Assembly (NCBI RefSeq): GCF_905171775.1 | Contig: NC_053489.1 | Location: 390,213,483-390,277,482 of the forward strand | Length of the DNA stretch: 64,000 nucleotides | Direction of reading: 5' to 3' | From: Rana temporaria | Taxonomy: Eukaryota > Chordata > Amphibia > Anura > Ranidae | Shown here: positions 11,048 through 22,615 of the stretch, piece after piece | Position numbering within the stretch: the first letter of the stretch is position 1 | How the letters are laid out: every line of letters begins with the position of its first letter | The notes under the pieces: generated by a model | What the model was told of the DNA's origin: nothing | The model's database searches: none | The model's input: only the letters and a program-made list of their open reading frames with translations | Position numbers and translations under genes: made by a program

Positions 11048-12220
11048 CCTGTCGCTGAGAATGTGTTTCCAACACGACGGCATCGCGCTGATTCTCTGCG
11101 ACATGGTGCCGACATCTCGCACTCGCTGGAATAGAAAAAGCACATTCCAGCGAGCGCGTCATAGAAGCGACAGGGATCCGATATGGGTTCCCGCCAATTC
11201 TAGCCGCGGCGTTTAGTATGAATCATGAGGGGGAACTCCACGCCAAATTTTAAATAAAAAAACGGCATGGGTTCCCCCCCCAGGGGAATACTAGGCCCTT
11301 AGGTCTGGTATGGATTGCAAGGAGAACCCCCTACGCCGAAAAAAAAGTGTGGGGGGTCCCCCCACAATCCATACCAGACCTGTATCCAAGCGCGCCGCCC
11401 GGCCGGTCAGTAAAGGAGTGGGGACGAGCGCCCCTCCCCCCCACCCCAAAGTACCCTGTCCCCATGTTAAGGACAGGGCCTCTTTCCGACAACCCTGGCC
11501 GTTGGTTGTTGGGGTCTGCGGGCGGGGGGCTTATCGGAATCTGGGAGCCCCCTTTAATAAGGGGGGCCCCCAGATACCGGCCCCCCACCCTAGGTGAATG
11601 AATATGGGGTACATCGCACCCCTACCCATTCACCTGGAGGAAAAGTGTAAAAGAAAATAAACACACAACACAGGGTTTTAAAATAATTAGTCAGCGCCGG
11701 GGGGTCTTCTTCGCTGTCGTCTTGGCGCTCCCCGGTTCTTCTCCCGCCCGCTCGTGCCTTCTTCGGGGCTGGCCACCGCTATCTTCTTTTTAGCTCTCTT
11801 ACTAGCGACGGCGCAGCCCGCTCTTCTTTGCCATCTTCTGCCTTCTTCTTATGTTGATGCAACGCTTCTTCCCGCTGTAATGCCGGGTGTCCGGTGCGTG
11901 ATGATTTATATAGGCCTCTTATGACGTCACAGTTTTTTCAGCGTAGGGGGGGTTCTCCTTGCAATCCATATCAGACCTAGGGGCCTGGTATGCCCCTGGG
12001 GGGAAACCCATGCCGTTTTTTTTATTTAAAATTTGGCGTGGAGTTCCCCCTCATGATTCATACCAAACGCCGGAGCTAGAATTGGCGGGAATCCAAGTCG
12101 GATCCCCGTCGCTTCTATGACGACTTTTTCCCCATCGCGGCGAGCCGGCCCCTGCGACGGGCTCATAGGTGGTCAATCTTGCCGAGAAAGGGAGCGAGAT
12201 TGACACAATATCGCGGTCAC
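11048..12220. mobile_element. Non-autonomous transposon B, copy 1, inserted between integrase and RT
   Basis: The 8-bp flanks CTACAATA (11040-11047) and CTACAGTA (12221-12228) look like a hAT-style duplication with one mismatch. Long inner inverted arms (about 11185-11345 against 11943-12110) contain 'gggggaactccacgcc'. The outermost bases are only weakly inverted, so the class is tentative. GC-rich, no transposase. A second copy in reverse orientation is at about 38440-40011. Confidence 0.68.
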
Positions 12221-12360
12221 CTACAGTAAGAACAAGCTAGACAGGTCCTTAGTCAGAGAAGGGAAATGTTCTCAACAGTCCCCGGTAGTGGGTACACTAC
12301 TACAGTGCACCGAGTGGAGACCCCAGGACAGCTGCCACTAAGACAGGCGGATTACCAGAT

Positions 12361-13173
12361 ACCTGACGCAGTGAGAGAGGGAATGCGTCATGAGATTAAA
12401 AAGATGCTGGAGTTGGGAGTCATTGAGCCATCCAGCAGCCCCTGAGCTTCCCCGGTGGTCCTTGTACCGAAGCGGGATGGCACGACTCACTTCTGCGTAG
12501 ACTACCGCAGATTTAATGATTTCACCACCACTGATGCTTATCCTATGCCCAGGGTGGATGATCTGTTAGATCACATTGCTCAGGGAAAATTACTGACAAC
12601 CCTCGATCTATGCAAAGGGTACTGGCAATTCCTCTGGATGCGGAATCTATTCCAAAGCTGGCGTTCTTTACCCCATTTGGCCTATACCAGTCTAAAGTAA
12701 TGCCATTTGGGATGAAAAATGCACCTGCGACTTTCCAGAGAATGGTAGATCAACTCCTCGATGGCCTCCAGGATTATGCTTGTGCATATCTGGGCGACAT
12801 TGCGATCTACAGTGATACCTGGGAGGGCCATCTGGTTCACCTTGGTGTCGTGTTAGACCGCATTAAGGGTGCAGGGCTAACGGTTAAACCAGAAAAATGC
12901 AGCATACGGATGTCCGAGGTACAGTACCTTGGACATCGAGTAGGCAGTGGACAACAACGACCTGAGCCTGCCAAGATTGAGGCAGTTGCCAAGTGGCCAA
13001 CCCCCCGTACTAAAACCCAGGTCATGGCGTTCCTTGGCACGGCTGGGTACTATAGGAAGTTTGTCCCGGAATATAGTTCCATCGCTAAACCCCTGACAGA
13101 CCTTACTAAGAAGCACCTTCCCCAAAAGGTACTGTGGTCCCCAGAGTGTGAAGCTTTCCTATCCAACGATTAA
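12361..13173 (+). pseudogene. Gmr1 copy 1 reverse transcriptase
   Basis: RT motifs in order: VLVPKRDGTTHFCVDYRRFN, TTLDLCKGYWQ, FTPFGLYQSKVMPFGMKNAP and CAYLGDIAIYS, then the thumb with VQYLGHRVG and GYYRKFVPEYSS. The catalytic YLDD has become YLGD (near 12786-12797), removing an essential aspartate. There is a frameshift near 12640 and an in-frame stop near 12443. Confidence 0.9.
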
Positions 13174-13464
13174 AGAATGCACTAACTTCGGCTCCTGTTC
13201 TAGCTGCCCCTAACCTAACGAAGCGTTTTTGTGTCCACACAGATGCCTCTACATTCGGGCTGGGACCTGATGGCGGTGAGCACCCTGTGGCCTACATCAG
13301 TCGGAAGCTGCTACCCAGGGAAGTCGGCAGTGGCGGCTGGTGAAGTTTTAGGATGGGGGGCGCAAGACTCCGCCCTTCATTTTTGACCCCTCCCACTTCC
13401 CATAAGCCACACCCCTTACATACTCCACCCACACCATCCCCTGTATTCCACCCATAGTGTCAGG

Positions 13465-13755
13465 AGTATACAGCCCTAGCATTACAGGACAGTGTATACA
13501 GCCCTAGCATCACAGGACAGAGTATACAGCTCTAGCATCACAGGACAGAGTATACAGCTCTAGCATCACAGGACAGAGTATACAGCTCTAGCATCACAGG
13601 ACAGAGTATACAGCTCTAGCATTCACAGGACAGAGTATACAGCCCTAGCAACACAGGACAGAGTATACAGATCTAGCATCACAGGACAGAATATACAGCT
13701 CAGCCTCACAGATCAGGGTATATAGCTCAGCATAACACAGATCAGGGTATGAAGG
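13465..13755. repeat. 28-bp minisatellite inside the hAT element
   Basis: The unit AGTATACAGCTCTAGCATCA followed by CAGGACAG repeats about ten times, the middle copies nearly identical and the last ones decayed. A second, looser array with 'ataatacacccatcat' lies at about 14310-14430. No spacer variation is seen. Confidence 0.9.
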
Positions 13756-13904
13756 TATACATCATCTGTCCTGTATACAGCTAGCTACATACACCAACCT
13801 TCCTTCCTGTATATAGAGACCTTCCTCCATCATCACTGACTGCAGATATACATCATCTGTCCTGTATACAGCTATGTATACATTAACAGGACATGCTAGG
13901 AGGT

Positions 13905-14080
13905 TAATTGGATCCTGTCTAAATTGGCCCTCAGTATGTGTATGAATGTGTGTTAGGGACCTTAGGTTGTAAGCTCCTTGAGGGTAGTGACTAATGTGAC
14001 TGTACAATGTATATGTAAAGCGCTGCGTAAATTGACGGTGCTATAGAAGTACCTGAAATAAAATAAATACAATAATAATG
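13905..14080 (+). repeat. SINE-like repeat inside the hAT element
   Basis: The segment has 'gtaagctccttgagggtag' and ends with 'aaagcgctgcgtaaattg', 'gtgctatagaagtacctgaa' and an A/T-rich AAATAAA tail. I recognise this tail as a common amphibian SINE or LINE-derived 3' end. Target duplications were not established. Confidence 0.55.
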
Positions 14081-14781
14081 ATGTATATCTGCAGTCAGTG
14101 ATGATGGAGGATGGTCTCTATATACAGATGGGTGTATATAGCTGTATACATTACAGATGTACTCACAATTTGTGACTATTATGTAGTGTAACATAGTCAG
14201 CACATGGCATGGCAGAAATCCCCAAAATCATGTATTGCAAAGGAGCCAGCGAGACATGATGTGGCACACTCAATGACACTGTCTGACACCCTGAGGCTCC
14301 AGTCATTGTATAATACACCCATCATCGTAATCCCCATATTATACACCCATCATTATCATCATCATACTCCTCATCATTGTATAATACACCCGTCATATTT
14401 ATCCTCATCATTCTATAATACACCGATCCTATGGACGGGCCGCCACTGGAAGTCGGTAATGCAGCCGTGGAGAAGGAGTGTTTGGCGCTGGTGTGGGCTC
14501 TCAAGAAATTCCAACCTTATCTCTATGGACGATCTTTTACGGCGCTTACTGACCACAATCCATTAATCAAGCTTAATCGGGTCTCCGATTGGACTTTTGT
14601 TACGATGGAGCTTGGCCCTGTAGCCTTACAATTTTACCATCCAGTATCGGCCAGGAAAGCAGAATGGCAACGCTGATGGACTTTCCCAGCAAACTGAACT
14701 ATAAGACTCTCCCGGACAGCCCCAAGCTGACCCATGGTGGATCTAGCTGGGTCTGCAGGACTATGGGACATGGGGGGGCAC

Positions 14782-15272
14782 TGTGACAGACACTGGCTTC
14801 AGGCACCTTTTCTGCCACATTCAGCCTGTTATTTGTTATTGCTCTATGAATCTTTGGTTACATTTTCGAGAGACTGTTTTCTTGGATTTGCCCAAAGACT
14901 ATTCTTAGTTGTTAATTCTGAACAATACATTAACACTGAAAGAGCTGATCACATTGACCTCCGGAGATGGGCTGTCTGGTCACCTGGGCTGTGCTGTGTT
15001 AATTAACATGCTAATTATATAGTTGTTTTCTAAAGGTGAGGGGAGGGGGGTAGTATCCATGAGTCAGCCCTACCTCGTTATCCAACCCATTGTGTTAAAA
15101 GTGTATAAAAATTCTGTATTCTGCCAATAAACCTTGCTAGATGCTACAATCTATTTCCGGCTAGACTTGTATTCAATGCAACTGTAATAATATATCTTTT
15201 TGATGGTCAGACTGGAGGAAGCGGTATTACTGACGGAAGCACTCAGCAGAGTGTGGGATAGGATCGGTCACA
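14782..15272 (+). repeat. 3' LTR of Gmr1 copy 1 (491 bp)
   Basis: It begins TGTGAC and ends GTCACA, the inverted TG...CA ends of an LTR. A purine run (TGGGGGGG at 14771) just upstream is the polypurine tract. AATAAA near 15127 is a likely polyadenylation signal, preceded by a TATAAA-like stretch near 15104. The AAGCC duplication follows directly. Confidence 0.92.
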
Positions 15273-15277
15273 AAGCC

Positions 15278-15942
15278 TTTCCTCAGTGCAAGACACATGA
15301 AAGCCGCTTGGAGTTTGCAAAAAAAAAAAAACACCTGGACTCCAAGATGATGAGAAATAAGATTCTCTGGTCTGATGAGACAAAGATAGAACTTTTTGGC
15401 CTTAATTCTAAGCGGTATGTGTGGTGAAAACCAGGCACTGCTCATCACCTAATGCAGTCCCAACAGTGAAGCATGGTGGTGGCAGCATGCTGTGGTGGTG
15501 TTTTTCAGCGGCAGGGACAAGACGACTGGTTGCAATCGAGGGAAAGATGAATGCGACCAAGTACAGGGATATCCTGGACGAAAACCATCTCCAGAGTGCT
15601 CAGGACCTCAGACTGGGCCGAAGGTTTACCTTCCAACAAGACAATGACCCTAAGCACACAACTAAAATAACGAAGGAGTGGCTTCACAACAACTATGTGA
15701 CTGTTCTTAAATGGCCCAGCCAAAGCCCCGACTTAAAGCAAATTAAGCATCTCTGGAGAGACCTAAAAATAGCTGTCCACCAACGTTTACCATCCAACCT
15801 GACAGAACTGGAGAGGATCTGCAAAGAGGAATGGCAGAGGATCCCCAAATCCAGGTGTGTAAAACTTGTTGCATCTTTCCCAAAACTGAGCAAAGGGTCG
15901 GACTACTTAGGACCATGTGATATTTCAGTTTTTATTTTTTAA
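15278..15942 (+). pseudogene. Tc1-A transposase, C-terminal catalytic part
   Basis: After the Gypsy element the DDE half resumes. Visible motifs are WSDETKIELFGLN, FQQDNDPKHT (second acidic residue) and a degraded SQSPDLKQIKHLW, where the final catalytic Glu has become Lys. A stop near 15425 breaks the frame. It is therefore catalytically dead even without the insertion. Confidence 0.85.
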
Positions 15943-16109
15943 TAAATCTGCAAAGATGTCAACAATTCTGTGTTTTTCTGTCAATATGGGGTGGGTGTTG
16001 TGTGTACATTAATGAGGAAAAAAACAAACTTAAATGATTTTAGCAAATGGCTGCAATATAACAGAGTGAAACATTGAAGGGGGTCTGAATACTTTCCGTA
16101 CCCACTGTG

Positions 16110-16114
16110 TGTGT

Positions 16115-16171
<57 letters not shown>
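16110..16171. repeat. (TG)n/(TA)n microsatellite
   Basis: A short TG run passes into about 27 TA units between Tc1-A and the right end of the outer TTAA element. Confidence 0.95.
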
Positions 16172-16176
<5 letters not shown>

Positions 16177-16474
16177 TGCTTTGCACAGCCGTGCCATTCT
16201 GCTTTCTGTTGACGTCTACATGACGCGGTCGACAAGTGGTTAACAGTTCTGTTTGCTGCCGTTTTTGTTCGGTAGTGGACTGCAGTCTAAACCACTTTGA
16301 TGTGCACGAGGTATGAGAATAGAAAAGGTGAGAGAGCGCATGCGCGGCAGCCGGAGGCAACGGTAATGCCACTTTAGAGCTCCGCTCCACGGGAGACAGC
16401 ACCAGAGGACTACAGGTCACAGTGGACCTGAAATCAGGTATAAACCTACCTGAACACCTCCCGCCGCAGATAGA

Positions 16475-17551
16475 ATGGTCCTGAGGGGCTCAAAGGCAAA
16501 AAATAAAGTTAATCCATTGAAGGAAGCGTCACATAAACTGACAGCCAAGATGGCGGCGGCTTCCTCTTCCTCCTCACAGCTCTGCACGCCACTCACTAGG
16601 AATCCTATTCCTCTCAGCCAGATAACTCAGCCACCCAGTGGTGAGTTAGCATACAACATTGGTGACACACAGTCAGTAATGCAGCCAGATATATTCAAAC
16701 AATTTGAATGTATGCTGCAAAAAGCTCTTAAACACAGACATCTGACCACATAACTGATAAACTGACTAAAGAAATAAGGGAGCTGGGTCAAAGAACTGCA
16801 GACTTGGAATTGAGAGTCGATGATATTGATACGCATACACAGAGAATATTATGTCTGAATTCATGGCTATTAAAGGATGAGAACCTCACATTACAGTCAC
16901 GTTTAGAAGATGAAGAGAATAGGGATCGCCGATCGAATCTGCGCATCAGGGGAATCCCTGAATCTATCCTAGACTTGGTCTACCATCACGGCGCTCTTTC
17001 AGGAATTAATACCTGGTATATCTATAGAAAGGCTTGAAATAGACAGAGTGCATAGAGCTCTAAGGCCACGCAAAAATGATGGTCCCCCTAGGGACATAAT
17101 AGCCAAATTGCACTATTATAAAACCAAAGAACAGCTGTTAACAGCTGCCAGAGGAAAAGACTGCCTCAGCTTCCAGGGTCATGTTTATCAGCTTTTCACG
17201 GATTTGTCCCCTATCACAGTGGCAAAGAGGCGAGCGCTTAAACCCCATCTGCAGATACTTCAGAAAAATCAAATTACCTACCATTGGGGGTTTCCTTTTT
17301 CTCTCCGATTTACCCACCTGGAAACAAGATACGTCTGTCGCTCCTCAGAAGACTTACAGTCAGCCCTAATTGAACTAGGTTTGGTAGATGCAGCCTTACC
17401 TAAAGACCGGTCTCACAGGCGTTCAGGCTTTCAATCCTCACAGCAAAATAAAGACGCAGGTTCTAGCTCTGCCACCTCTTCATATCAAAACCATCATAAG
17501 CGTGGACGTTATGAACACTCTACACCCAACACCGTCGACTCAATGGAGTAA
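16475..17551 (+). pseudogene. L1-Tx1 ORF1 (RNA-binding protein), frameshifted
   Basis: The ATG at 16475 follows the 5' UTR and starts MVLRGSKAKNK. The N-terminus is Ser-rich, then a coiled coil (about 16700-16920), an RRM (RRSNLRIRGIPE) and the C-terminal domain (IDRVHRALRPR ... DIIAKLHYYKTKEQLL), the layout of L1 ORF1 proteins that form trimers and coat LINE RNA. Breaks occur near 16753 and 17000. The tail after 17400 is basic and Ser/Gln-rich. Confidence 0.88.
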
Positions 17552-18067
17552 AATATTATATTCAACCAGTTTATTTTCTCTCATTACAGGTTTCCAACGC
17601 TGAATGAGTCCCTTAATCGGCCATACTCATGACTGAAATGAACTTTGGCGATGAGGCCCGTATTCTTATTTATTTTTTTCCTCAGCCTTCTATTTTTTTT
17701 CCAATTCATTATAAAAAGATATATACTTTTATGATAACTTTTGGACAATTCCTGTGGTTCTCCGGTGTTGTTCTTCCCGTTGGAACTTCTTGCTGCCCTC
17801 TCTACCATCCGTAGACTCCTGCCATTACAATGGGGGACTCTGCGGGTGGACCCAGATCCTCTCGGGGAGTTTTGATTACTTCCCTGGGACGCTCCCACAC
17901 TCTATCGTCTTATCTCAATATATTGATACATTTTTTTTATAATGGGTTTGCTCAATTGTTTTTTTCTTTTTTGTCCTCTTCTCTTCCTGACCCTCCCGTT
18001 GATGGTTCTGGCTCTCGGTAAGTACTGTATGTGTTATGTTAGAATGATCTCCCTAGTTGGTTTATGG

Positions 18068-21000
18068 CTCCTATAAATGTCATTTCTCTAAATGTACAAG
18101 GGTTTAACATTCCGCATAAACGCACAAAAAGCTCTTCGATCCTTTACAGCGAAGAAAGCTCATATGATTTGTTAACAGGAAACCCATTTCACAGACAAAT
18201 CTTCTCCTAAATTTCTTTCTCCCTCATATCCACAATTCTATACAACCTCCGCCTCGGTTAAACAGCGTGGAACTCTCATTGGTTTTCACCGTTCCACTCC
18301 GTTTAATCTGGTTTCACAAGTAACAGATCCTGAGGGACTATACATACTTCTAACAGGTTATATTTCAGATAATCCTATTACCATAGTTTCTTACTATGCC
18401 CCCAACAAACGTCCAATTGCCTTTTTGTCTCACCTTTTCAAAGTCATAGAAGCTCATAAGTTTGGTACAGTCGTTATATGTGGTGACTAATGCTACTATT
18501 TACCCTTTTTTGGACAAATCTCTTACAGGGCTTACTACAGGCTCAATCAATCTATCTTTTCAACACCTGCTTACAACGCATGGCCTGGTAGATACTTGGC
18601 GAGAACTTAATCCCACCAGTAGACGTTTTACTCACTATTCATACCCACACAACTCATTCTCACGAATAGACCATATTCTAATTCCTTCTTGTCAGAAATC
18701 ATCTCATCCAAAATTATACCCATCCCGTGGGACTGACCACTGTGCAATATTTACCACTATTAAATCCACAGTACCTAGATCCCAAGGCACCACTTGGTGT
18801 ATAAATGACTCTATACTGACCCATCCTTCTCACCGTGCTGAGATTGAAAAAGCATTATCTGACTATCTTGAAACCAATGATACGGATGACATCTCGGCCC
18901 TTACGTTATGGGAAGCCCATAAAACAGTTATTAGGGGTAGATTGATTCAACTAGCTACTGCACTTAAGAAGGAACGCAAACTCATGTTTACAAAGCTTGA
19001 AGCTACCTTTAATGACTGCCATCAAACCTTTCAATCTTCCCCGACTAATATTAATAATGCTAAACTGGAAAAAGCCCGCCTAGATTTAGATCTTTTTCTC
19101 ACTGACTCGGCAGATAAACTCATACGCAAACGCCAACATATCCAATATCTTAAGGCTAATAAACCCGACACGCCCATGGCCAGAATTTTAAAAAATACAT
19201 TACACCCTCAAACCTCTATCCGACTGAAAATATCCCGAGCAGCGTACACTAGCAACCCAGTTAAGATTCTCGAAGTTTTTCGCTCCAACCTAGCCAAGCT
19301 ATACTCCCCTGCCCCGAATTTTGATAGGACAAAAGCTGACAAGCTATTTTCTAACATCACGCTTCCAAATATTGACCAAAAACAACGCAATCTTCTTGAA
19401 AGCCCTATTACTGATACCGAAGTCCTGAATGCTATAAAATTTCTAAAATTGCATAAGAGACCTGGACCAGACGGATTCTCTGCAATATATTACAAACAGT
19501 TTACACAACTCTTAACACCAGTTTTAACTAGAGCTTTCAATTCAATCCTTAAAGGACACTCATTTAGGTCAGAGACACTCACCTCTATCATTGCTATGAT
19601 CCCCAAACCTCATTCTGATTCTACTTCCTGGACCAACTATCGCCCTATATCCCTCCTTAATTTAGATATAAAATTGATAGCCTATCCACTAGACTGAATA
19701 ATATCATTGGCCACCTAATTCACAAAGATCAAACAGGTTTTATGCCTAAACGCCAGGCGGGGGATAATATAAGAATTACACTCTTACTCATCCATGCCGC
19801 AAAAACTAGACACATCCCAGCTTGTCTCGTTTCTTTAGACATAAGGAAAGCATTTGACTGTCACATATATGGAGTATACACTTCAAAAATGGGGTTTTGG
19901 TAACCATTTTTTAACCTGGGTGTCTTCTCTCTATAATAATCCGAGAGCATACATCAAATACTCTGGTTATAAGTCAACAATGTTTGACATCAGGAGAGGA
20001 ACCAGACAAGGTTGTCCCCTCTCTCCGTTACTTTTTGCCTTACTAATAGAACCCCTGGCACAATTAATCAGATCTAATCCCGATATTAAAAGGTATTGAA
20101 TTAGGTGGTTATCAACACAAATGATGTCTTTTCGCGGATGATATCCTTATCTTCTTATCAAATCCCCATATATCCACCCCTAATTTACTTGCTACATTAG
20201 ATAACTTTGCCCACATTTCAGGCCTTCATGTTAACCCAACAAAATCAAATGCGTTAAATATATCTCTATCCCCATCAGAACTCCAAAGAGCACAATACTC
20301 TACCATTTAATTGGGTCCCTAAACAACTCCCATACTTAGGTATACAACTCACTATCTCCCTTAAAGATCTTTTTGCGGCCAATTACTTACCTCTCTTGAA
20401 ACAAACTTCTAGTTTTATGAAACAATGGAACTCTCTTACACTATCATGGTTGGGTAGGATCAATGCAATAAAGATGTCTATTCTGCCAAAATTTCTATAT
20501 TTATTTAGAGTCCTTCCTATTTCGATACCATCTTATTTTTTAAGGCTCACTCAACAGAGAGTTATGCCCTTTATTTGGGGTAACACTAAGCCTCGCATTT
20601 CCAAATCCACACTCTATCTACATAAATTGAGAGGTGGTTTAGGATTACCCAATTTCTCCTCCTATTTTTATGCTGCACAAATCGCACTTCTTCCCAAATA
20701 CCATGCTACAGTTGAAACACCCTTATGGGTAGCTATCGAATCGGTGGATACAGACCCAATCTCAGTGGCCAACATACTATGGCTTTGTACTGCCGATAGA
20801 TTATGTATCACCAATCCTATAACAAAACAAACCTTAGCTACTTGGGACAAATTTAAGAGTTCATATAACCTTCAATCCCCACATAATCCCCTACTTTCAT
20901 TTTTGAGTAATCCAGCTTTCTACCCGCTTGGAAATCCCCAAGATCATTCTCTGCCTGGTCCTCCAGTAACCTGACTTGTTTGTACAGACTAACCTCTGCT

Positions 21001-21831
21001 ACTACTATTCATACCTTCCCTGTATTATGTGAAACCTTTGGCCTTCCTAATAGTGAAATTTTCCGTTATTTGCAAATCAAAAATTTCTACGAACCGTTAC
21101 TTCATACAGGCTCACCTCTTAACCAAATGACGCAATTTGAGCGGATCTGTATGAGCGACCCACATATTAGAGGTCTAATATCTATAATATACCAACGTCT
21201 TAATGAGCCCACTGATGAAATGTTACCCTCGTATGCTACTAAATGGGCGCAAGACATTGGCCGAGTGTTCGATACCAAAGAATGGTCGAAGATCTGGTTA
21301 GCCACTAAATCTTCCTCTCCTAATTGTTTTGCCGTAGAAACGAATTATAAAGTCTTAGCACGTTGGTATATGGTACCTGCTAGAATAGCCAAGTTTATCC
21401 CCACATACCCAACTAATTGCTTCAGAGGTTGTCAAACACCAGGTACATATTTCCACATTTGGTGGCAATGTCCAGTAGCCCAGGATTTCTGGACGAATGT
21501 TTTTTTAATGGCATCTACAGCTTTAGAAACCTCAATTCACCCTGATCCCGCTACAGCACTTCTTAACCTAAAGCCTGATACACTCACCCATGCACAATTT
21601 CAACTCCTCATTCAACTTACCACAGTAGCTAAGAAAACTATTGCCAAAGCATGGAAATCCCAAACTCTAATTCTAGCAGAGACTAAACACAGAATGAACA
21701 GAGCGCTTATATTCGCTAAGACGGCAGCCATAGAAGACAATAAAATAAATACATTTAGTAAGGTTTGGCAACCATGTGTTAAACATTACCTCCCCACTGA
21801 TTTTGACCAGTCTTTGCTATTACCACACTAG
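18068..21831 (+). pseudogene. L1-Tx1 ORF2 (endonuclease and reverse transcriptase), broken
   Basis: It starts MAPINVISLNVQGFN, the first motif of the APE endonuclease. Further endonuclease motifs are SRIDHILIPS and GTDHCAI. RT motifs follow: RPGPDGFSAIYYKQF, IIAMIPKPHS, NYRPISLLNLD, SLDIRKAFD, GTRQGCPLSPLLFALL and LFADDILIFL. The C-terminal cysteine motif is near 21419-21478 (CFRGCQTPGTYFHIWWQCP). Frameshifts or stops lie near 18130, 18487, 19697, 19860, 20097, 20310 and 20974. Longest open parts are 18462-19697, 20396-20974 and 20980-21831. Confidence 0.93.
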
Positions 21832-22615
21832 GTTACTTACACTATTTGCTAATTATTTGTCTTTCTCAATCGTGAGCCAGGCCATCACCTCAGGAAATTC
21901 TTCCTCCAACCCCTTCCTCTCCCCTCTCTCTGTCACTAATGTTTTGCTTTAAGTTTTCTTTTTTTTAGGTTGGTATGTTATAATCAGACATGTCAGTGAA
22001 TCTAATTTTTTTTTCCTTTCTCTTTTCTCTCTTTCCCTATATGTTACTTATAATATAGGGATACCTATTTCTCTCTTTTTTTTGAGGCATATCCTACCAC
22101 TGAAGAATTATATTTAGACGGTTTGATAGATCAATACTCTTATGTTTTGTATTTCCACTTTCAATTTATTGTTTTCACAAGTCAGTGGTATGATAGCTAT
22201 AAACTCTCCACTATAGAAATTATAATTTAGGGGAACATTTTTACCCTTTTTCCATAACGCATGGTTTACTATTCAATTACGTTAATTACTCTTACATTTA
22301 CTGAGCGTGCCCCCACTCATCCACAGTTTGAGCCCATTTGGGGTGGTTGAGTGGTCAGGAGGCATGCTCTACAGAAATTTACCCTCAAAATATCTGACCC
22401 ATTATTGGGTCCTCTCATTTGTTATCTAACTATGTGTTACTCATGAAGTTTTCTTCCTACTCTCCTGTTAGTTTTGAGTTGCATGGAGTTACGGAAGCAT
22501 TGACATGTTTCTACTTATTGTATATGTATCTCATAATATGTTGCTCATTACATTTTGTTTGCTTTTTTTTTCATGTAAAACTCAATAAAAATATTGAACA
22601 AGAGAATAGAAGAGG

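Larger units (their letters stand above)
13328..14448. mobile_element. hAT element, complete non-autonomous, 1121 bp
   Basis: Termini are CAGTGGCGGC on the left and GCCGCCACTG on the right; the 8-bp target duplication GAAGTCGG is at 13320-13327 and 14449-14456. These are textbook hAT features. The interior holds a 28-bp minisatellite, a SINE-like unit and an inverted pair (about 13800-13880 against 14078-14150), but no transposase. Confidence 0.93.
13174..14680 (+). pseudogene. Gmr1 copy 1 RNase H, split by a hAT element
   Basis: The first part (13174-13327) reads FCVHTDAS and VAYISRKLL; the second part (14449-14680) continues with AAVEKECLALVWALKKFQPY and LTDHNPLIKL. The hAT insertion at 13328-14448 separates them exactly, with an 8-bp duplication. 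Catalytic Asp (TDAS), Glu (EKECLA) and Asp (TDHN) are visible. Confidence 0.85.
8500..15272 (+). mobile_element. Gmr1-type Ty3/Gypsy LTR retrotransposon, copy 1
   Basis: The element is flanked by the 5-bp duplication AAGCC at 8495-8499 and 15273-15277. Domain order along + is gag, protease, integrase, reverse transcriptase, RNase H. Integrase ahead of RT is the Ty1/copia-like order known for the Gmr1 group of Gypsy elements in fish, frogs and other deuterostomes. Most of the 5' LTR, primer site and gag start are deleted. Two DNA transposons have inserted, at 11048-12220 and 13328-14448. Frameshifts throughout; it is dead. Confidence 0.92.
7796..16107 (+). mobile_element. Tc1/mariner element (Tc1-A), split by a Gypsy retrotransposon
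   Basis: Inverted termini are CAGTGGGTACGGAAAGTATT at 7796 and its complement ending at 16107. The TA target is at 7794-7795; on the right it reads TG, probably mutated. Without the Gypsy insertion (8500-15272) it would be about 1.5 kb, normal for Tc1. The insertion lies in the transposase gene and both gene halves carry frameshifts, so it cannot encode transposase. Confidence 0.92.
7471..16239. mobile_element. TTAA-family transposon (T12), outer layer of a deep nest
   Basis: Family sequence is present at 7471-7793 (blocks 'gcaaaagttatagcgt', 'gcggcgatcagc', 'gcgatcagtgctataaaaatg') and at 16172-16239 (a 'gccgtgccattctgc' block and a terminus before TTAA at 16240-16243). The Tc1 element at 7796-16107 and a TA microsatellite separate the halves. 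The left end is truncated. Confidence 0.68.
16329..22601 (+). mobile_element. Full-length L1-Tx1 LINE (6.27 kb), decayed
   Basis: The target duplication GAGAATAGAA(A/G)AGG is at 16315-16328 and 22602-22615. The order is a short GC-rich 5' UTR, ORF1, ORF2 and a long 3' UTR ending with AATAAAAATATTGAA. The length is that of a complete L1-Tx1. Both ORFs contain frameshifts and stops, so it is no longer active. Confidence 0.92.

Noticed and set aside
13465..13755. Regular 28-bp repeats as a CRISPR-like array
   Set aside because: Units are contiguous without variable spacers and lie in a hAT element of a vertebrate genome.
15981..16420. Open frames crossing the TA repeat near 16.1 kb
   Set aside because: Simple-repeat translation joined to transposon ends; no protein family resemblance.
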